DNA of 64,000 nt from SMYC01 sp963578475 (GTDB lineage Bacteria > Acidobacteriota > Vicinamibacteria > Marinacidobacterales > SMYC01). The notes under the pieces are model-generated. The model was not told the DNA's origin. It ran no database searches and saw only the letters and a program-made list of their open reading frames with translations. The position numbers and the translations under genes are program-made. Of the stretch, positions 1 through 9,029 are shown one piece after another. Positions within the stretch are counted from its first letter, which is position 1, and each line of letters starts with the position of its first letter. The DNA lies in the NCBI GenBank assembly GCA_963578475.1, contig CAUZCL010000008.1, forward strand, positions 70,562 through 134,561, given 5' to 3'.

Positions 1-1
1 G

Positions 2-295
2 ATAGGTCTCGGGACGGACTCGGGAACGACGAACCGTTTTCCCGGCTATTTCGAACAGCGTGAGATCGAGCTCTTGGTAGATGCCGGCCTCACAGCGAAT
101 CAGGCGATCGCAGCGGTTACGAAAAATTCCGCGGAAGCGCTCGGACTCGACGGCACGCTCCACGTTGGTGCGCCGGCGGGCTTCGTCTTGTTGCGTAGCG
201 ACCCGCTAAGCGATGTTCGAAACACGCGCGACATCGAGGCCGTCTATTTCGACGGCGAAAAGATCGATCGCGCCGGAGGCGGCGCGTCTGACTAG
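2..295 (+). CDS. Amidohydrolase, C-terminal part (5' end outside window)
   Basis: The frame is open from the first bases of the window and ends at TAG 293-295, giving about 97 C-terminal residues. It shows the end of an imidazolonepropionase-like metal-dependent amidohydrolase: a GTDSG segment carrying the last metal-binding Asp of the barrel, a helix of the type LLVDAGLTANQAI, then the strand-rich closing part with ADxVLL-like wording (here AGFVLLRSDP). Members of this family hydrolyse amide, imide or ester bonds, often on peptides or heterocycles; the substrate cannot be told from this piece. A second complete member lies at 43048-44460, and broken ones at 34446-34676 and 38305-39516. Confidence 0.85.
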   Translation: MGLGTDSGTTNRFPGYFEQREIELLVDAGLTANQAIAAVTKNSAEALGLDGTLHVGAPAGFVLLRSDPLSDVRNTRDIEAVYFDGEKIDRAGGGASD

Positions 296-389
296 CATAG
301 CGTAGCCTCGCCAACCTCATTGTGGGAATGGGTCGTGGCTTGATTGAGCCACTGCGTGGGGCGACCCTTGGGGAAGCGCGAGGAGGCAC

Positions 390-587
390 TTGGGAGGAAT
401 CAAGGAAGAAAAGCTCAACTGGGCCACCGTCGATCTCGACGACGAGGAAGCACTCGACAGCTTCGAGGAGCAAGAGCTTGATCGCGCCGGTGAGCGCATC
501 CGGAAAGCTGTGAAGGAGCTCGAGGAGCTCGGTATCGTGGACGAGAGAGGGCGGCGCATCAAGAAAGAGCTGCCTCCAGACATGTAG
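390..587 (+). CDS. Small charged protein paired with a zeta-toxin-like kinase (candidate antitoxin)
   Basis: This is a 65-residue, strongly charged, probably all-helical protein with a long Glu/Lys/Arg run and an ending ELPPDM. The only available start in the frame is TTG at 390, with AGGAGG at 381-386; the 3-nt spacing is short, so the start is uncertain. It lies 46 bp upstream of a zeta-toxin-like gene on the same strand, the usual arrangement of an antitoxin. I recall short proteins of this kind with a PPDM-type tail next to chromosomal zeta-like genes; here the tail is cut by TAG at 585, after which the frame still reads a few hydrophilic residues. Antitoxin function is inference. Confidence 0.6.
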   Translation: MGGIKEEKLNWATVDLDDEEALDSFEEQELDRAGERIRKAVKELEELGIVDERGRRIKKELPPDM

Positions 588-633
588 CCAGATTCGAAAA
601 CCGACGTCTAGCTCTTCTGGGGCGACATCAAGG

Positions 634-1260
634 ATGCAGCCTCGTATGGTCGTCATCGCCGGGCCCGCCGGCAGTGGCAAATCCACCGCTTTTCCAGTCG
701 TTGAAAGTGGCGTCGACGGCTTCAACATCGATGATCGCGCTGCCGAGCTCAACGGCGGCTCCCACAGGAACATCCCCACTCAAACACGGGCTCGAGTCAA
801 CAAAGAGTGCGAGGAATTCATCGAAGCGCATATTCGCGAAGGTAAGAGTTTCGCGGTCGAGACCACCCTTCGTAGCGACATCACCCTTCGGCAGGCGGCT
901 GCCGTCCGCCGCAAGGGCTTTTCTCTTCAAATGAGGTATGTCGCGCTCGAGGATCCCGAAACGAACGTTGAGCGAATCGCGAACCGGGCCGAACGAGGTG
1001 GTCACTCGGCCACGCCTAGCCGCATCCGCGAGGTCCGCGAGGCCGGTCTGAAGAATTTCCCCAAGGCCGTTCGCGAGTTCGACCGCGTCCGTGCTTACGA
1101 CAATACCCGATGGGCGGAACGGCCCCGACTGGTCTTCCACGCCCGCGATGGCAAGGCCCGCTACGTCGCCGAGAAATTCCCGTCGTGGCTTCAGGGAAGC
1201 CTCAGGGACACAGAGTACGAGATCCGCGACCCAGAGTCCGGAAAGGAAGTTGAGAAATAG
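634..1260 (+). CDS. Zeta-toxin-like P-loop kinase
   Basis: The protein has 208 residues. Near the N-terminus is a Walker A motif, GPAGSGKST (residues about 10-18). It is followed by a NIDDRAAELNGG segment and the FAVETTLRS strand with conserved Glu/Thr/Arg, as in chromosomal zeta-toxin-family proteins. Classical zeta toxins phosphorylate UDP-N-acetylglucosamine and block cell-wall synthesis; many chromosomal relatives are uncharacterised nucleotide-dependent kinases. A start at 646 just before the beta-strand leading to the P-loop is also possible. It pairs with the small upstream protein at 390-587. The family call is firm; the toxin role is inferred from family and context. Confidence 0.85.
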   Translation: MQPRMVVIAGPAGSGKSTAFPVVESGVDGFNIDDRAAELNGGSHRNIPTQTRARVNKECEEFIEAHIREGKSFAVETTLRSDITLRQAAAVRRKGFSLQMRYVALEDPETNVERIANRAERGGHSATPSRIREVREAGLKNFPKAVREFDRVRAYDNTRWAERPRLVFHARDGKARYVAEKFPSWLQGSLRDTEYEIRDPESGKEVEK

Positions 1261-1287
1261 ACGCCCCACAGAGGGCTGCGCAGCTTG

Positions 1288-2835
1288 CTAGACCTCTCGA
1301 GGACCCGGCCTCCCGTCCTCGATCTCGAAAGAAGCTAAGGTCTCGATCCCGGTATCGGGATCGGTGACGTCTCCGACGGCGCGGAGGTCGACTTGGGCGC
1401 GCTCTTTGGTGAGCTCTACACGGGCATAGCCGTGCCGAGCGCTGTTTCCGTACTGGATGTGCGGATTGTCCTTTTGTATTGCGGCGCGACGCTCTTCGGG
1501 CATGCCTGAGGACGTGATCGAGCCGCCGACGATTTCGCTCGCGATGGGTTTCGCATGCCCGTCACGAAAGTCAGTTTTGAGGTCCGACACCCAGAACGCG
1601 TGCACGTCGCCGCCAATGACGAGAGGGTTTCTTGGCGCGCTCTCGGCAATGAACTCCAGAAGCCGGGCCCGGGCCGCTGGGTAGCCGTCCCAACCATCGG
1701 TCCAAAAGGCGCGCCCGGGGCCAGGTGCGCGGTCGAGCTCGGCCATGAGCGTCTGCTGCGCGAGAATGTTCCACCGAGCCGTCGACCGCTCGAGATTTCG
1801 ATGGAGCCAGGCTTCCTGCGCATCGCCTAGAAGGGTCAAGCTCGGGTCGAGCCGCGCGGGACAATCTGCAACGGTGTTCGAGCCGCCCTCGCCGGGACGC
1901 GGGCAAACTTGCGGCGTTCGATATTGCCGGTCGTCGAGCACTTGAAAGCGCGCGAGCTCGCCATAGGCGACTTCCGTGTAGAGACGCAGATGCTCGCCGA
2001 GTGGCGCCGCGCTGCGCCGGAGAGGCATGTGCTCGTAATACGCGTGGTACGCTGCCGTGCGGCGGCGGCGAAACCACGCTTCGGGATGGAGCTCTTCGCT
2101 GGCAAGATCGGCGTAGTCGTTGTCCACTTCGTGATCGTCCCAGGTCACCAGCCAAGGGGCCGCCGCGTGCGCCGCTTGAAGATCCGTGTCGCTTTTATAC
2201 TGCGCATAACGGTTTCGGTAGTCCTCGAGGGTCACGGGTTCCGGCGCCGCGTGCCGGCGAACGCGCACACCGCTCGCTTTCCCTTCGTAGATGTAGTCTC
2301 CGAGATGGATCACGAGGTCGGGCTCGTCCGCGATCATGTGGCGATAGGCACTGTAGTAACCCTTCTCGTAATGCTGGCACGAGGCGAACGCAAACCGGAG
2401 GCGTTCGGGAGTCGACTCCAAAAGCGGCGCCGTACGCGAGCGACCGATGACACTCTCTTCGCTACCGACGCGGAACCGATACCAATAGGGGCGTTCCGGC
2501 TCGAGCTCTTCGACCTCGACGTGCACCGAGTGCGCCCAGTCCGGCGAGGCAATGGCGGAACCGTTCCGCACAACATTGGCCATACGGTCGTCGTTCGCGA
2601 CTTCCCACTCCACGACAACGGGGGAGGGAGGCATCCCTCCGCCCATGAGCGGCACGGGTGCGAGGCGTGTCCAGATGACAAACCCTTCCGAAAGAGGGTA
2701 GCCGGAAGCAACACCCAACGTGAACGGATTTCTCGAAAAACGTACGGGACTTTGCCGGATCAAGAGCGCTGGCGCGGCCGCCGCCGTGCTTTTCAGAAAG
2801 TGGCGTCGTGAAACTCCGTGTTTTGGTGTTCGCAT
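1288..2835 (-). CDS. phoD: PhoD-type alkaline phosphatase / phosphodiesterase, Tat-exported
   Basis: The protein has 515 residues, starting at ATG 2835 with AGAGG about 10 nt upstream. A Tat signal (SRRHFLKS, then Ala-rich hydrophobic stretch) covers residues about 8-28. Next comes an N-terminal Fn3-like domain with FTLGVASGYP and FVIWTRL. The PhoD metallophosphatase core shows FAFASCQHYEKGY, HLGDYIYEG, WDDHEVDNDYA and, near the C-terminus, VIGGDVHAFW. These are the Ca2+/Fe3+-binding Asp, Cys, His and Asn positions of PhoD enzymes, which release phosphate from extracellular phosphomonoesters or diesters. It acts outside the cytoplasmic membrane. It is convergent with the zeta-toxin gene, and its start region abuts the propeller cluster. 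Confidence 0.93.
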   Translation of the reverse strand: MRTPKHGVSRRHFLKSTAAAAPALLIRQSPVRFSRNPFTLGVASGYPLSEGFVIWTRLAPVPLMGGGMPPSPVVVEWEVANDDRMANVVRNGSAIASPDWAHSVHVEVEELEPERPYWYRFRVGSEESVIGRSRTAPLLESTPERLRFAFASCQHYEKGYYSAYRHMIADEPDLVIHLGDYIYEGKASGVRVRRHAAPEPVTLEDYRNRYAQYKSDTDLQAAHAAAPWLVTWDDHEVDNDYADLASEELHPEAWFRRRRTAAYHAYYEHMPLRRSAAPLGEHLRLYTEVAYGELARFQVLDDRQYRTPQVCPRPGEGGSNTVADCPARLDPSLTLLGDAQEAWLHRNLERSTARWNILAQQTLMAELDRAPGPGRAFWTDGWDGYPAARARLLEFIAESAPRNPLVIGGDVHAFWVSDLKTDFRDGHAKPIASEIVGGSITSSGMPEERRAAIQKDNPHIQYGNSARHGYARVELTKERAQVDLRAVGDVTDPDTGIETLASFEIEDGRPGPREV

Positions 2836-2966
2836 GAACAGGTTTCCTCTCGAACGACGAGAGCGTAGCACACGATGCAGAAACCGGAGCGCTACTATAA
2901 GGAACAACGCTCCGGGTGGACGTTCCCCACCGAGTTTGGGGTCCCGATGATGATGCAGGCTTCAAT

Positions 2967-4085
2967 TCAGGAAATGTCAGAGCCGAAGGCGTACAGAATG
3001 CCGTCCTGCGAGCCGATGACGACCCGTCCATCGGCGAGCGCGGGGGAGGCGCCGAACGGAGCGCCCGCGTCGAACTGCCACAACTTCTCGCCGGTCGTGA
3101 GCTCGAAAACGTAGAAGCGGCCGTCACCCGAGCCGATATAGACGCGGTTGCCCGCGATGACGGGAGAGGACTCGACGCGCGCGCCCGTACGGTAGGTCCA
3201 GAGAGAGGCGCCCGATTCTTGATCAATCGCGTGCACAATCTTGTCACGGCCGCCGATGACGACGACGCCATTCGCTACCGCCGGGGAGGAATAGAAAGGG
3301 AAGTGGCGGATCGGGTGCTCATACCGCCAGAGGTACTCTTTGTTCTTCAAATCGACCGCAAGCACGTCGTTGTTGAACGTTCCGTAATAAGCTATACCGT
3401 CGACGAGAGCCGGAGAGGAAGCCGTATAAGCGCCTGAGTTCAACTGCAGCTTCTCGGTGCCATCTTCGAGATCGATGCCGCGCAACAGGGCGTCGCATCC
3501 CGTTACGTAAACGAGCTCGCCGTCAAATCCGGGCGTGCTGTGAAGAGGCCCGAGGCTTTCAAAGGTCCACTGAAGCTCGCCCGTCTTGCGGTCGAGCGAG
3601 TATAGGTGCTCGTCATAGGACGCGATGAGCACACGGTTACCAATGACGACCGGAGAGGCTTTGATTTCCGCGCCGGTCTCGAACGTCCAGCGGGTCTCGC
3701 CGTTCGCTGTGTCAAAAGCGTGCACGACGCCGAGCAAGTCGCCGACATAGACGGTGCCGGCGATCACCATAGGCGAGGATTCGCCAAAGCGGTCCTCCTC
3801 CTCGCCGAAATCGCGCTTCCAGAGGACCGAGCCGTCGTCGAGGGCGAGCGCAGCGACGAGCCCTGGCAGTGCGGTCATATAAACGACGTTGTCGACGATG
3901 GCGGCGGAGGAGTCGATGGAAAAGCCGGCCTCGAAGCTCCAGAGAAGCGTCAGCTCGTCGGGGATCTCGGCGGCAGAGCGTCCCGTGCGCATTGGGCTTC
4001 CGCGAAACTGATTCCACGTGTCTTTCGGCGCGACGGTCTCTTGCGACGCGACCGCCAACAAAGCGAGGACACTCAGTAGGCGCAT
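2967..4085 (-). CDS. PQQ-binding-like beta-propeller repeat protein
   Basis: The protein has 372 residues with an N-terminal signal peptide (MRLLSVLALLAVASQ). The body consists of repeated blades with ASPVVIGNRVLIAS / D..TGE..W signatures (PQQ-like repeats), each having an Ala-Ser-Pro or SSPAV turn and a terminal Trp. Such propellers include BamB, a scaffold of the outer-membrane assembly machine, and cofactor-binding dehydrogenases; nothing here proves a bound quinone. It overlaps the 3' end of the upstream alcohol dehydrogenase gene by 13 bp, implying translational coupling. It is one of six propeller genes in 3-14 kb. Confidence 0.88.
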   Translation of the reverse strand: MRLLSVLALLAVASQETVAPKDTWNQFRGSPMRTGRSAAEIPDELTLLWSFEAGFSIDSSAAIVDNVVYMTALPGLVAALALDDGSVLWKRDFGEEEDRFGESSPMVIAGTVYVGDLLGVVHAFDTANGETRWTFETGAEIKASPVVIGNRVLIASYDEHLYSLDRKTGELQWTFESLGPLHSTPGFDGELVYVTGCDALLRGIDLEDGTEKLQLNSGAYTASSPALVDGIAYYGTFNNDVLAVDLKNKEYLWRYEHPIRHFPFYSSPAVANGVVVIGGRDKIVHAIDQESGASLWTYRTGARVESSPVIAGNRVYIGSGDGRFYVFELTTGEKLWQFDAGAPFGASPALADGRVVIGSQDGILYAFGSDIS

Positions 4086-5185
4086 CGGTAAATCTCCAGA
4101 GCGGCCGCTTCGTCGAAGGGCCGCGGGTTAAAGTGTCCCGTCCACTGCTTCGTGGCGGCGTGGGCGAGGCTCGGAAGGTCTTCTTCCAGGATGCCGTCAT
4201 CACGAAGGCGCCGCGGAAGACCTCCGAGCTCGGCAAGCTCTTCTAGGCGGCTCGCGAGCGACTCGCCATCTTGGTGGAGCGCCGCGTAAGCCTGTACCAC
4301 CGTATCCGCGTTGAAGCGCACCACGCTCGGCAAGCACATCGCGATGGCGCGTCCATGGGCGGTTCCATAGCGCTGGGTGAGGGGGTTCGCGCAGGCATGG
4401 GTGGCGCCGAGCATCGAGTTCTCGATGGCGACCCCTGCATAGAAAGCACCGAGCTGCATCGCGCTTCGAGCTTCGAGGTCTTCGGGCTCCTCAAGAACGC
4501 GGGCGTAGTTTCCCACGAGCAATCGAAAAGCCTCCCGGGAGTAGAAATCGGACAAGGCGTTTCTCTTCGTGGTCACTGCGGTCTCGACAGCATGGGCAAG
4601 GGCATCGTAGCCCGTGATTGCCGTGACCGCCGTCGGCTGTGTTACGGTGAGCTCGGGGTCGAGAATCGCTATGCGAAAGCGCGAGGAGAGATCGGAGCAG
4701 GCCATCTTCACATGCGTCTTCGCGTCCGAGATGAGCGCGTAGGATTGCGCCTCGCTCCCGGTCCCGGCCGTCGTCGGGACGCCAATCATGGGGAGAAGCG
4801 GCTTCTTGTTCTTTGCGAAGCCGACATAGTCGCGTATGACACCGCCATTGGTGAGGACAAAATTGACGCCCTTGGCGCAATCCATCGAGCTTCCTCCACC
4901 GAAGCCGATGAACGAATCGACGTTCTTCGACGACGCGAAGGCGCGTCCCCGCTCGACCATGTCGGTGTCGGGGTTCTCTGTGAAATCGCCGAAGACGAAG
5001 ACTTCGATCCCGACGCGCGCAAGCAAGCCGAGGGCGCGATCAACATGGGGCGTCGCGAGAAGTCCGGGGTCGGCCGCCAACATCGTACGTTCAAAGCCGA
5101 GCTCTTTCGCGAGCTCGCCTAGGCGCTCGAGAGCGCCGCGGCCAAACACAACCCGCGGCTCGGGTCGGTAGTCGAAAGATTTCAT
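4073..5185 (-). CDS. Iron-containing (group III) alcohol dehydrogenase
   Basis: The protein has 370 residues and no signal peptide. The NAD-binding signature GFGGGSSMDCAKG is near residue 95 and the PTTAGTGSE motif near 137. The metal ligands are visible in GYDALAHAVE (Asp and His near 196-200) and in GATHACANPLTQRYGTAHG (two His). This family oxidises or reduces alcohols and aldehydes with NAD(P) and Fe2+ or Zn2+; the substrate is not predictable. It lies 3 bp downstream of the propeller gene at 5189-6619 and overlaps the next propeller gene. This makes it the only cytoplasmic enzyme inside a block of exported propellers. A link between aldehyde or alcohol metabolism and the propellers is inference. 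Confidence 0.93.
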   Translation of the reverse strand: MKSFDYRPEPRVVFGRGALERLGELAKELGFERTMLAADPGLLATPHVDRALGLLARVGIEVFVFGDFTENPDTDMVERGRAFASSKNVDSFIGFGGGSSMDCAKGVNFVLTNGGVIRDYVGFAKNKKPLLPMIGVPTTAGTGSEAQSYALISDAKTHVKMACSDLSSRFRIAILDPELTVTQPTAVTAITGYDALAHAVETAVTTKRNALSDFYSREAFRLLVGNYARVLEEPEDLEARSAMQLGAFYAGVAIENSMLGATHACANPLTQRYGTAHGRAIAMCLPSVVRFNADTVVQAYAALHQDGESLASRLEELAELGGLPRRLRDDGILEEDLPSLAHAATKQWTGHFNPRPFDEAAALEIYRCAY

Positions 5186-5188
5186 GCT

Positions 5189-6619
5189 CTATTCGTTGGC
5201 GAGCGCGAACAGCTGATTTCGGCTCGCGATATATAAAACGCCGTGCGCGGGAACCGCTGTCCCGTAGACGGAGCTCCCGAGGTTCATCTCGACGAGAACT
5301 TTTTCTTCTTTGCCTGGCGCAAGGACGACGACATCGCCGTCTTCGTCCCCGAGATAGATCTTGCCATCGACGACCATGGGCGACGACCAGACGGCCGCGA
5401 AGGTGTCGTGCACCCAATACGGCTCTCCTGTCTCGACGTTCAGCGCATGGAAGAAACCGCTGAAATCCGGCATATAGATGATGCCTTCATGGATCGCCGG
5501 CGTCGAGATCGAGCGGCGGATCTTGTCGTAATGCCAGACGCGGCCGCTTTGGGTGATGTCGCCGCGCTTGGTCGCGTCGATAGCGTAGAAGTGCCCCACG
5601 CCCTCGCCGTGCTCCGGGTCCTGACCGTTTGCGATATAGACCTTGTCGTTGTAGATCACGGGAGTGCTGATGATGTTGTTGCGTGTTTTCGGCCAGGTAG
5701 TGCCGGGCGGGTTGCTGTCGAACACCCACAGCTTTTCGCCGGTCTCGGCTAAGTAGCCGCGCACCCAGCCGTCGCCTTCGCCCATTACGACTTGAACAAC
5801 GCCTCCGATCTCACCGACAGCGGCCGAGGACCACTGCCCGTGAAGTATTTTCTCTCCCACGGGGTTGTTCTCCCACACGAGCTCGCCCGTGTTCTTGTTG
5901 ATGGCTACCAGGTCGGGGCTCAGCGGAGAGGGGATATTTACGTGGCTTTCGTCATGTCCGTTCGAAGTGTTCACGAAAATCAAGTCGCCATACATCACGG
6001 GCGACGAGTTCGACATGTTGTGCGGGAAGGCCCCGAGCTCTTCCATCATGTCGAACTTCCAGATGATGTCTCCGTCCTGCGGGCTCTTGTACTGCTCGTC
6101 CTGATAGGGCCCGTCGTTCTCGCCGTCGAGAAAGCCCTCGGTGTCGAGCGCGAGCACTTCGCCTCTGTTGGTGACGTAGTAGAGCACGTCACCGTCGACG
6201 AGCGGCGAGGAGCAAACGCCTTGGAACGGCCAATCGTTGACGCGGCCCGCGGGATGCTTGTCGGTGACCATTTGCCACAAGAATTTACCGTCGGCCTCAT
6301 TGATCGCGACGAGAATGCCTTTGTCTCCCGGCATCTCTTTGTCATAAAGCGCCTCGTTGTTCGTTCCGACAAAGACTTTGCCGTTAGATACAACGGGGTT
6401 CCCATAGGTCTGTGAGCCGAGCGCGGCGACCCATTTCACGTTGGTGCCGGCATTGACATCCCACTCGAGGGGAAGACCGGTCATCGAGGACACCATGTTG
6501 CGATCGGCGCTGCCGCCCCACATGGTCCAATTGCCGTCCTTTGAATTCTCAGCGTAGACGTCGAGGGTTACCATGATCGCTAAAACGGAAAGTGCGGTTG
6601 CCCAAACGAGCTTTTTCAT
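5189..6619 (-). CDS. Secreted PQQ-binding-like beta-propeller protein
   Basis: The start is ATG 6619 (MKKLVWATALSVLAIMV), which gives a clean signal peptide cleaved near AYA-EN; a longer upstream reading is Arg-rich and unlikely. The mature 476-residue protein opens with WTMWGGSADRNMVSS and then carries many PQQ-like blades (KWVAALGSQTYGNPVVSNG, SSPLVDGDVLYYVTNRGEV, SNSSPVMYGDLIFVNTSNG). Repeats with Gly-Asn-Pro and Ser-Ser-Pro turns fill the whole protein, consistent with a seven- or eight-bladed propeller. It begins 11 bp after the stop of the 6631-8820 gene and is followed after 3 bp by the alcohol dehydrogenase, so these genes form one transcription unit. Function is unknown beyond the fold. 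Confidence 0.88.
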   Translation of the reverse strand: MKKLVWATALSVLAIMVTLDVYAENSKDGNWTMWGGSADRNMVSSMTGLPLEWDVNAGTNVKWVAALGSQTYGNPVVSNGKVFVGTNNEALYDKEMPGDKGILVAINEADGKFLWQMVTDKHPAGRVNDWPFQGVCSSPLVDGDVLYYVTNRGEVLALDTEGFLDGENDGPYQDEQYKSPQDGDIIWKFDMMEELGAFPHNMSNSSPVMYGDLIFVNTSNGHDESHVNIPSPLSPDLVAINKNTGELVWENNPVGEKILHGQWSSAAVGEIGGVVQVVMGEGDGWVRGYLAETGEKLWVFDSNPPGTTWPKTRNNIISTPVIYNDKVYIANGQDPEHGEGVGHFYAIDATKRGDITQSGRVWHYDKIRRSISTPAIHEGIIYMPDFSGFFHALNVETGEPYWVHDTFAAVWSSPMVVDGKIYLGDEDGDVVVLAPGKEEKVLVEMNLGSSVYGTAVPAHGVLYIASRNQLFALANE

Positions 6620-6630
6620 CTTCCTGCCTT

Positions 6631-8820
6631 TCATTCGTTGGCGCGTACTTCGAGATTGTCGATAAACACTTCGGTCGGCAAGGCGTCGGCGAAGATGCCG
6701 GGACTTCCTTGCCGGCTCGGGTTCTCGTCGCGCCGCTCGATTTGCCACTCAGAGGGCTCGACCTCCCCGCGTAGCCATACTTTGCCGCGAGCGCGGACGG
6801 AGCCGTCCTCGAGCGTGGCGACTTCGAGCTTCATTCGATACCACGTGTCCGGCTCCCATTTGAACGAGACTCTAGCGGTGCGCTCGGTCTCGGGCTGCCA
6901 CGACTGAAGCTCGAGCCGCTGATGGCTTCCGAGAAGCATCAAGAGATAACGCTGCGCGATAAGGCCGGCATGTCCCATTTGGCGGCGCTGCCTCGTGGCA
7001 AGAACGTCCGCTTGCACCGTGTAGTCGGACCAGTCCGAAGGTCCCAGGAACACGCGCGCGCGGTGCAGAAAAGGATTGTCGGCCTTCTTCACGAGCACCT
7101 TTTCGCCATCGACCTCGCGGATCTCGAACTTTCCCGTAGCGTTGATCCACGGCCGCGGAACATTCTCGAGCACGTCGAAATTCTCGCTCCATGGAAGAGG
7201 CGGGATCACGCGCGCGCGGGCCGAGCCCGATAGCACGCCCAGGCTCGCGTGGATCTTTCCACCTTGGGGCGTCGAGCCGCGGGCCGCGGTGAAGCGCCCG
7301 CCCTCGACCGTCCCATCCAGACCTTCGAGGGACCACGTGGCTTCGCCGATCCGCGCGACCCGTAAGAAACGTCCGGCCGCGTTGAACAGACGCGCTTCGA
7401 GCTCGACGGTGCCACCGGGCTCGAGTGTTACGTCTGTGGGCGCGACTTGAATCCAAGTCGGCGCGCCGGGTGTACCGCTCGGAGCGGTGGGTGGCGGCGG
7501 CACCGCTGATTCCTTGCGCGCCGACCCGATCGCGTAGAGCGCCTGCGCCGAGGCCAGATAGACGCGGCCATCCGCAATCGCGACCGAGGCGTAAATCTCT
7601 TCGAACTCGTCGCCGGCGGTCAGCTCCTCTCGGTCACGGATCACAGCACCATCGGCCTGAAGCTCCAAAATGTAGAACGTGCCGTTGACGGTGCCGACAT
7701 AGAGCTTGCCGTCGGCGAGAACCGGCGACGCGCGCTGGATGGTGCCGAGGTTCAAGGTCCATTCTTCGGCGCCACTCACCACATCGAACGCTTTGAGGTT
7801 GGCGCTGTTGTCGAGCTGGTAGAAGCGGTCGCCGTCGAGGACGGGGGACGAATAGCCGCCAAGAAAGCCGCCCACGGACCATTTCGCGCTGTCGACGTCG
7901 ATGGAGCCGCGCATGGTCGCATCGATCGCTGCCACGAGACCCATCTGGCTCGTGCGAAGGTTCTCCTCGCCCTGGCTCACGATTGCGATGTTGCCCTTGA
8001 GGATAGCGCCGGTGTTGATGCCGCGCTTGGAATATTCGAAGCGCCACACCGACTCGCCCGTCTGAGGCATGATCGCGTGCATCGCTCCATCGCCGCCTCC
8101 CGTGATGAGAAGTCGCACACCTCCGACGTCGGCGATGACAGGCGGCGCGTAGGTCGTGTCATAAGGGCGCCCACCGGGAGAGCTGACCCATTGTGTTTCC
8201 CCCGTGGTTTTGTCGAAAGCGAAGAAACGCTGGCCGCCGCGAGCTTGCTCGCCCCACCCCGAGCTCAGACCGCTCACGATGAGCAGGTTGCCGTCGATGA
8301 TAGGTGAGGCGGTGCGGCCGCCATGGGTCGTGATGAGGCCGAAGTCTTCGGCAAGCGAGCGCTCCCACAAAACGGCGCCGTCGGCGCTGAACGCGTACAC
8401 AGAGCCTCCGACGGTATAAACAAAGATGTTGCCCGTTATCGGGTCCGCGACCGGGGAGGCCCAGCCTACGCGGTGAGGCGGTACGTCGCTCAAGTAGATG
8501 TTCATGCGATGCTCCCACAAGAGCTCGCCCGTCTCGACATCGAGACACATGATGCGCTCCTGCAGGCTCGCGCCTTCTCCAGCAGCGTTTTGCAGATAGA
8601 TGTGGTCGCCGAGAATGATGGGCGTCGAGCGGCCGCCATAGGGAGCCCGCCAAGCGAGATTCTCGCCATCGCGAGACCAGCTCGTGGGAAGGCCGGTCTC
8701 CGCGGAACGGCCGTCTCGGCTCGGGCCTCGCCAATCCGTCCAGTCTTCACTGGATGAGCCTGCGAAAGATCCTGCCCCTATGAACGTCACGAAGATCGTG
8801 AAGAGAGTTTTTCTGAACAT
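6631..8820 (-). CDS. PQQ-like beta-propeller with C-terminal beta-sandwich extension
   Basis: The start is ATG 8820 (MFRKTLFTIFVTFIGAG), which gives a signal peptide; the frame is open further upstream but Lys/Ser-rich. Of 729 residues, about the first 430 form PQQ-like blades opening with DWTDWRGPSRDGRS. A Pro-rich linker (VPPPPTAPSGTPGAP) follows. The remaining 250 residues look like Ig-like and LamG/DUF1080-type sandwich segments (LEPGGTVELEARLFN, then WSENFDVLENVPRPW and DWSDYTVQADVL). The architecture suggests a secreted binding or carbohydrate-interacting protein. It is the first gene of the minus-strand block and is divergent from the 9030 gene across a 209-bp promoter region. Confidence 0.87.
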   Translation of the reverse strand: MFRKTLFTIFVTFIGAGSFAGSSSEDWTDWRGPSRDGRSAETGLPTSWSRDGENLAWRAPYGGRSTPIILGDHIYLQNAAGEGASLQERIMCLDVETGELLWEHRMNIYLSDVPPHRVGWASPVADPITGNIFVYTVGGSVYAFSADGAVLWERSLAEDFGLITTHGGRTASPIIDGNLLIVSGLSSGWGEQARGGQRFFAFDKTTGETQWVSSPGGRPYDTTYAPPVIADVGGVRLLITGGGDGAMHAIMPQTGESVWRFEYSKRGINTGAILKGNIAIVSQGEENLRTSQMGLVAAIDATMRGSIDVDSAKWSVGGFLGGYSSPVLDGDRFYQLDNSANLKAFDVVSGAEEWTLNLGTIQRASPVLADGKLYVGTVNGTFYILELQADGAVIRDREELTAGDEFEEIYASVAIADGRVYLASAQALYAIGSARKESAVPPPPTAPSGTPGAPTWIQVAPTDVTLEPGGTVELEARLFNAAGRFLRVARIGEATWSLEGLDGTVEGGRFTAARGSTPQGGKIHASLGVLSGSARARVIPPLPWSENFDVLENVPRPWINATGKFEIREVDGEKVLVKKADNPFLHRARVFLGPSDWSDYTVQADVLATRQRRQMGHAGLIAQRYLLMLLGSHQRLELQSWQPETERTARVSFKWEPDTWYRMKLEVATLEDGSVRARGKVWLRGEVEPSEWQIERRDENPSRQGSPGIFADALPTEVFIDNLEVRANE

Positions 8821-8935
8821 GTCTGGTTTATGCTTTCGTGAACCGATGCCTGAATCCGTCCTAGAGGACCCTATTATCTTTTTCTGGGTGTGCGGCGTCA
8901 AAGAAATGGCCGGCGCCTGGAACTTTAGCTTGAAC

Positions 8936-8953
8936 AAACCTGAGACCAGGTTT
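8936..8953. promoter_or_regulatory. Palindrome in divergent promoter region
   Basis: AAACCTG, a 4-nt spacer AGAC, then CAGGTTT form a perfect 7-bp inverted repeat. It sits midway in the 209-bp gap between the divergently transcribed propeller genes (starts 8820 minus and 9030 plus). Position and symmetry suit a dimeric repressor or activator site serving both blocks. No regulator gene is adjacent, so the binding protein is unknown. Confidence 0.4.
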
Positions 8954-9029
8954 CTGGAGTGGGCCCTTATGGAGTACGATTGCGTAGTCACAGAAAGGGA
9001 GTGCCTGTGAGGCGCTCGGCTGCCACTTC

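Noticed and set aside
1909..2811. A 300-codon plus-strand frame opposite phoD
   Set aside because: It is an antisense shadow of a well-supported PhoD gene, and composition follows that gene's codon positions.
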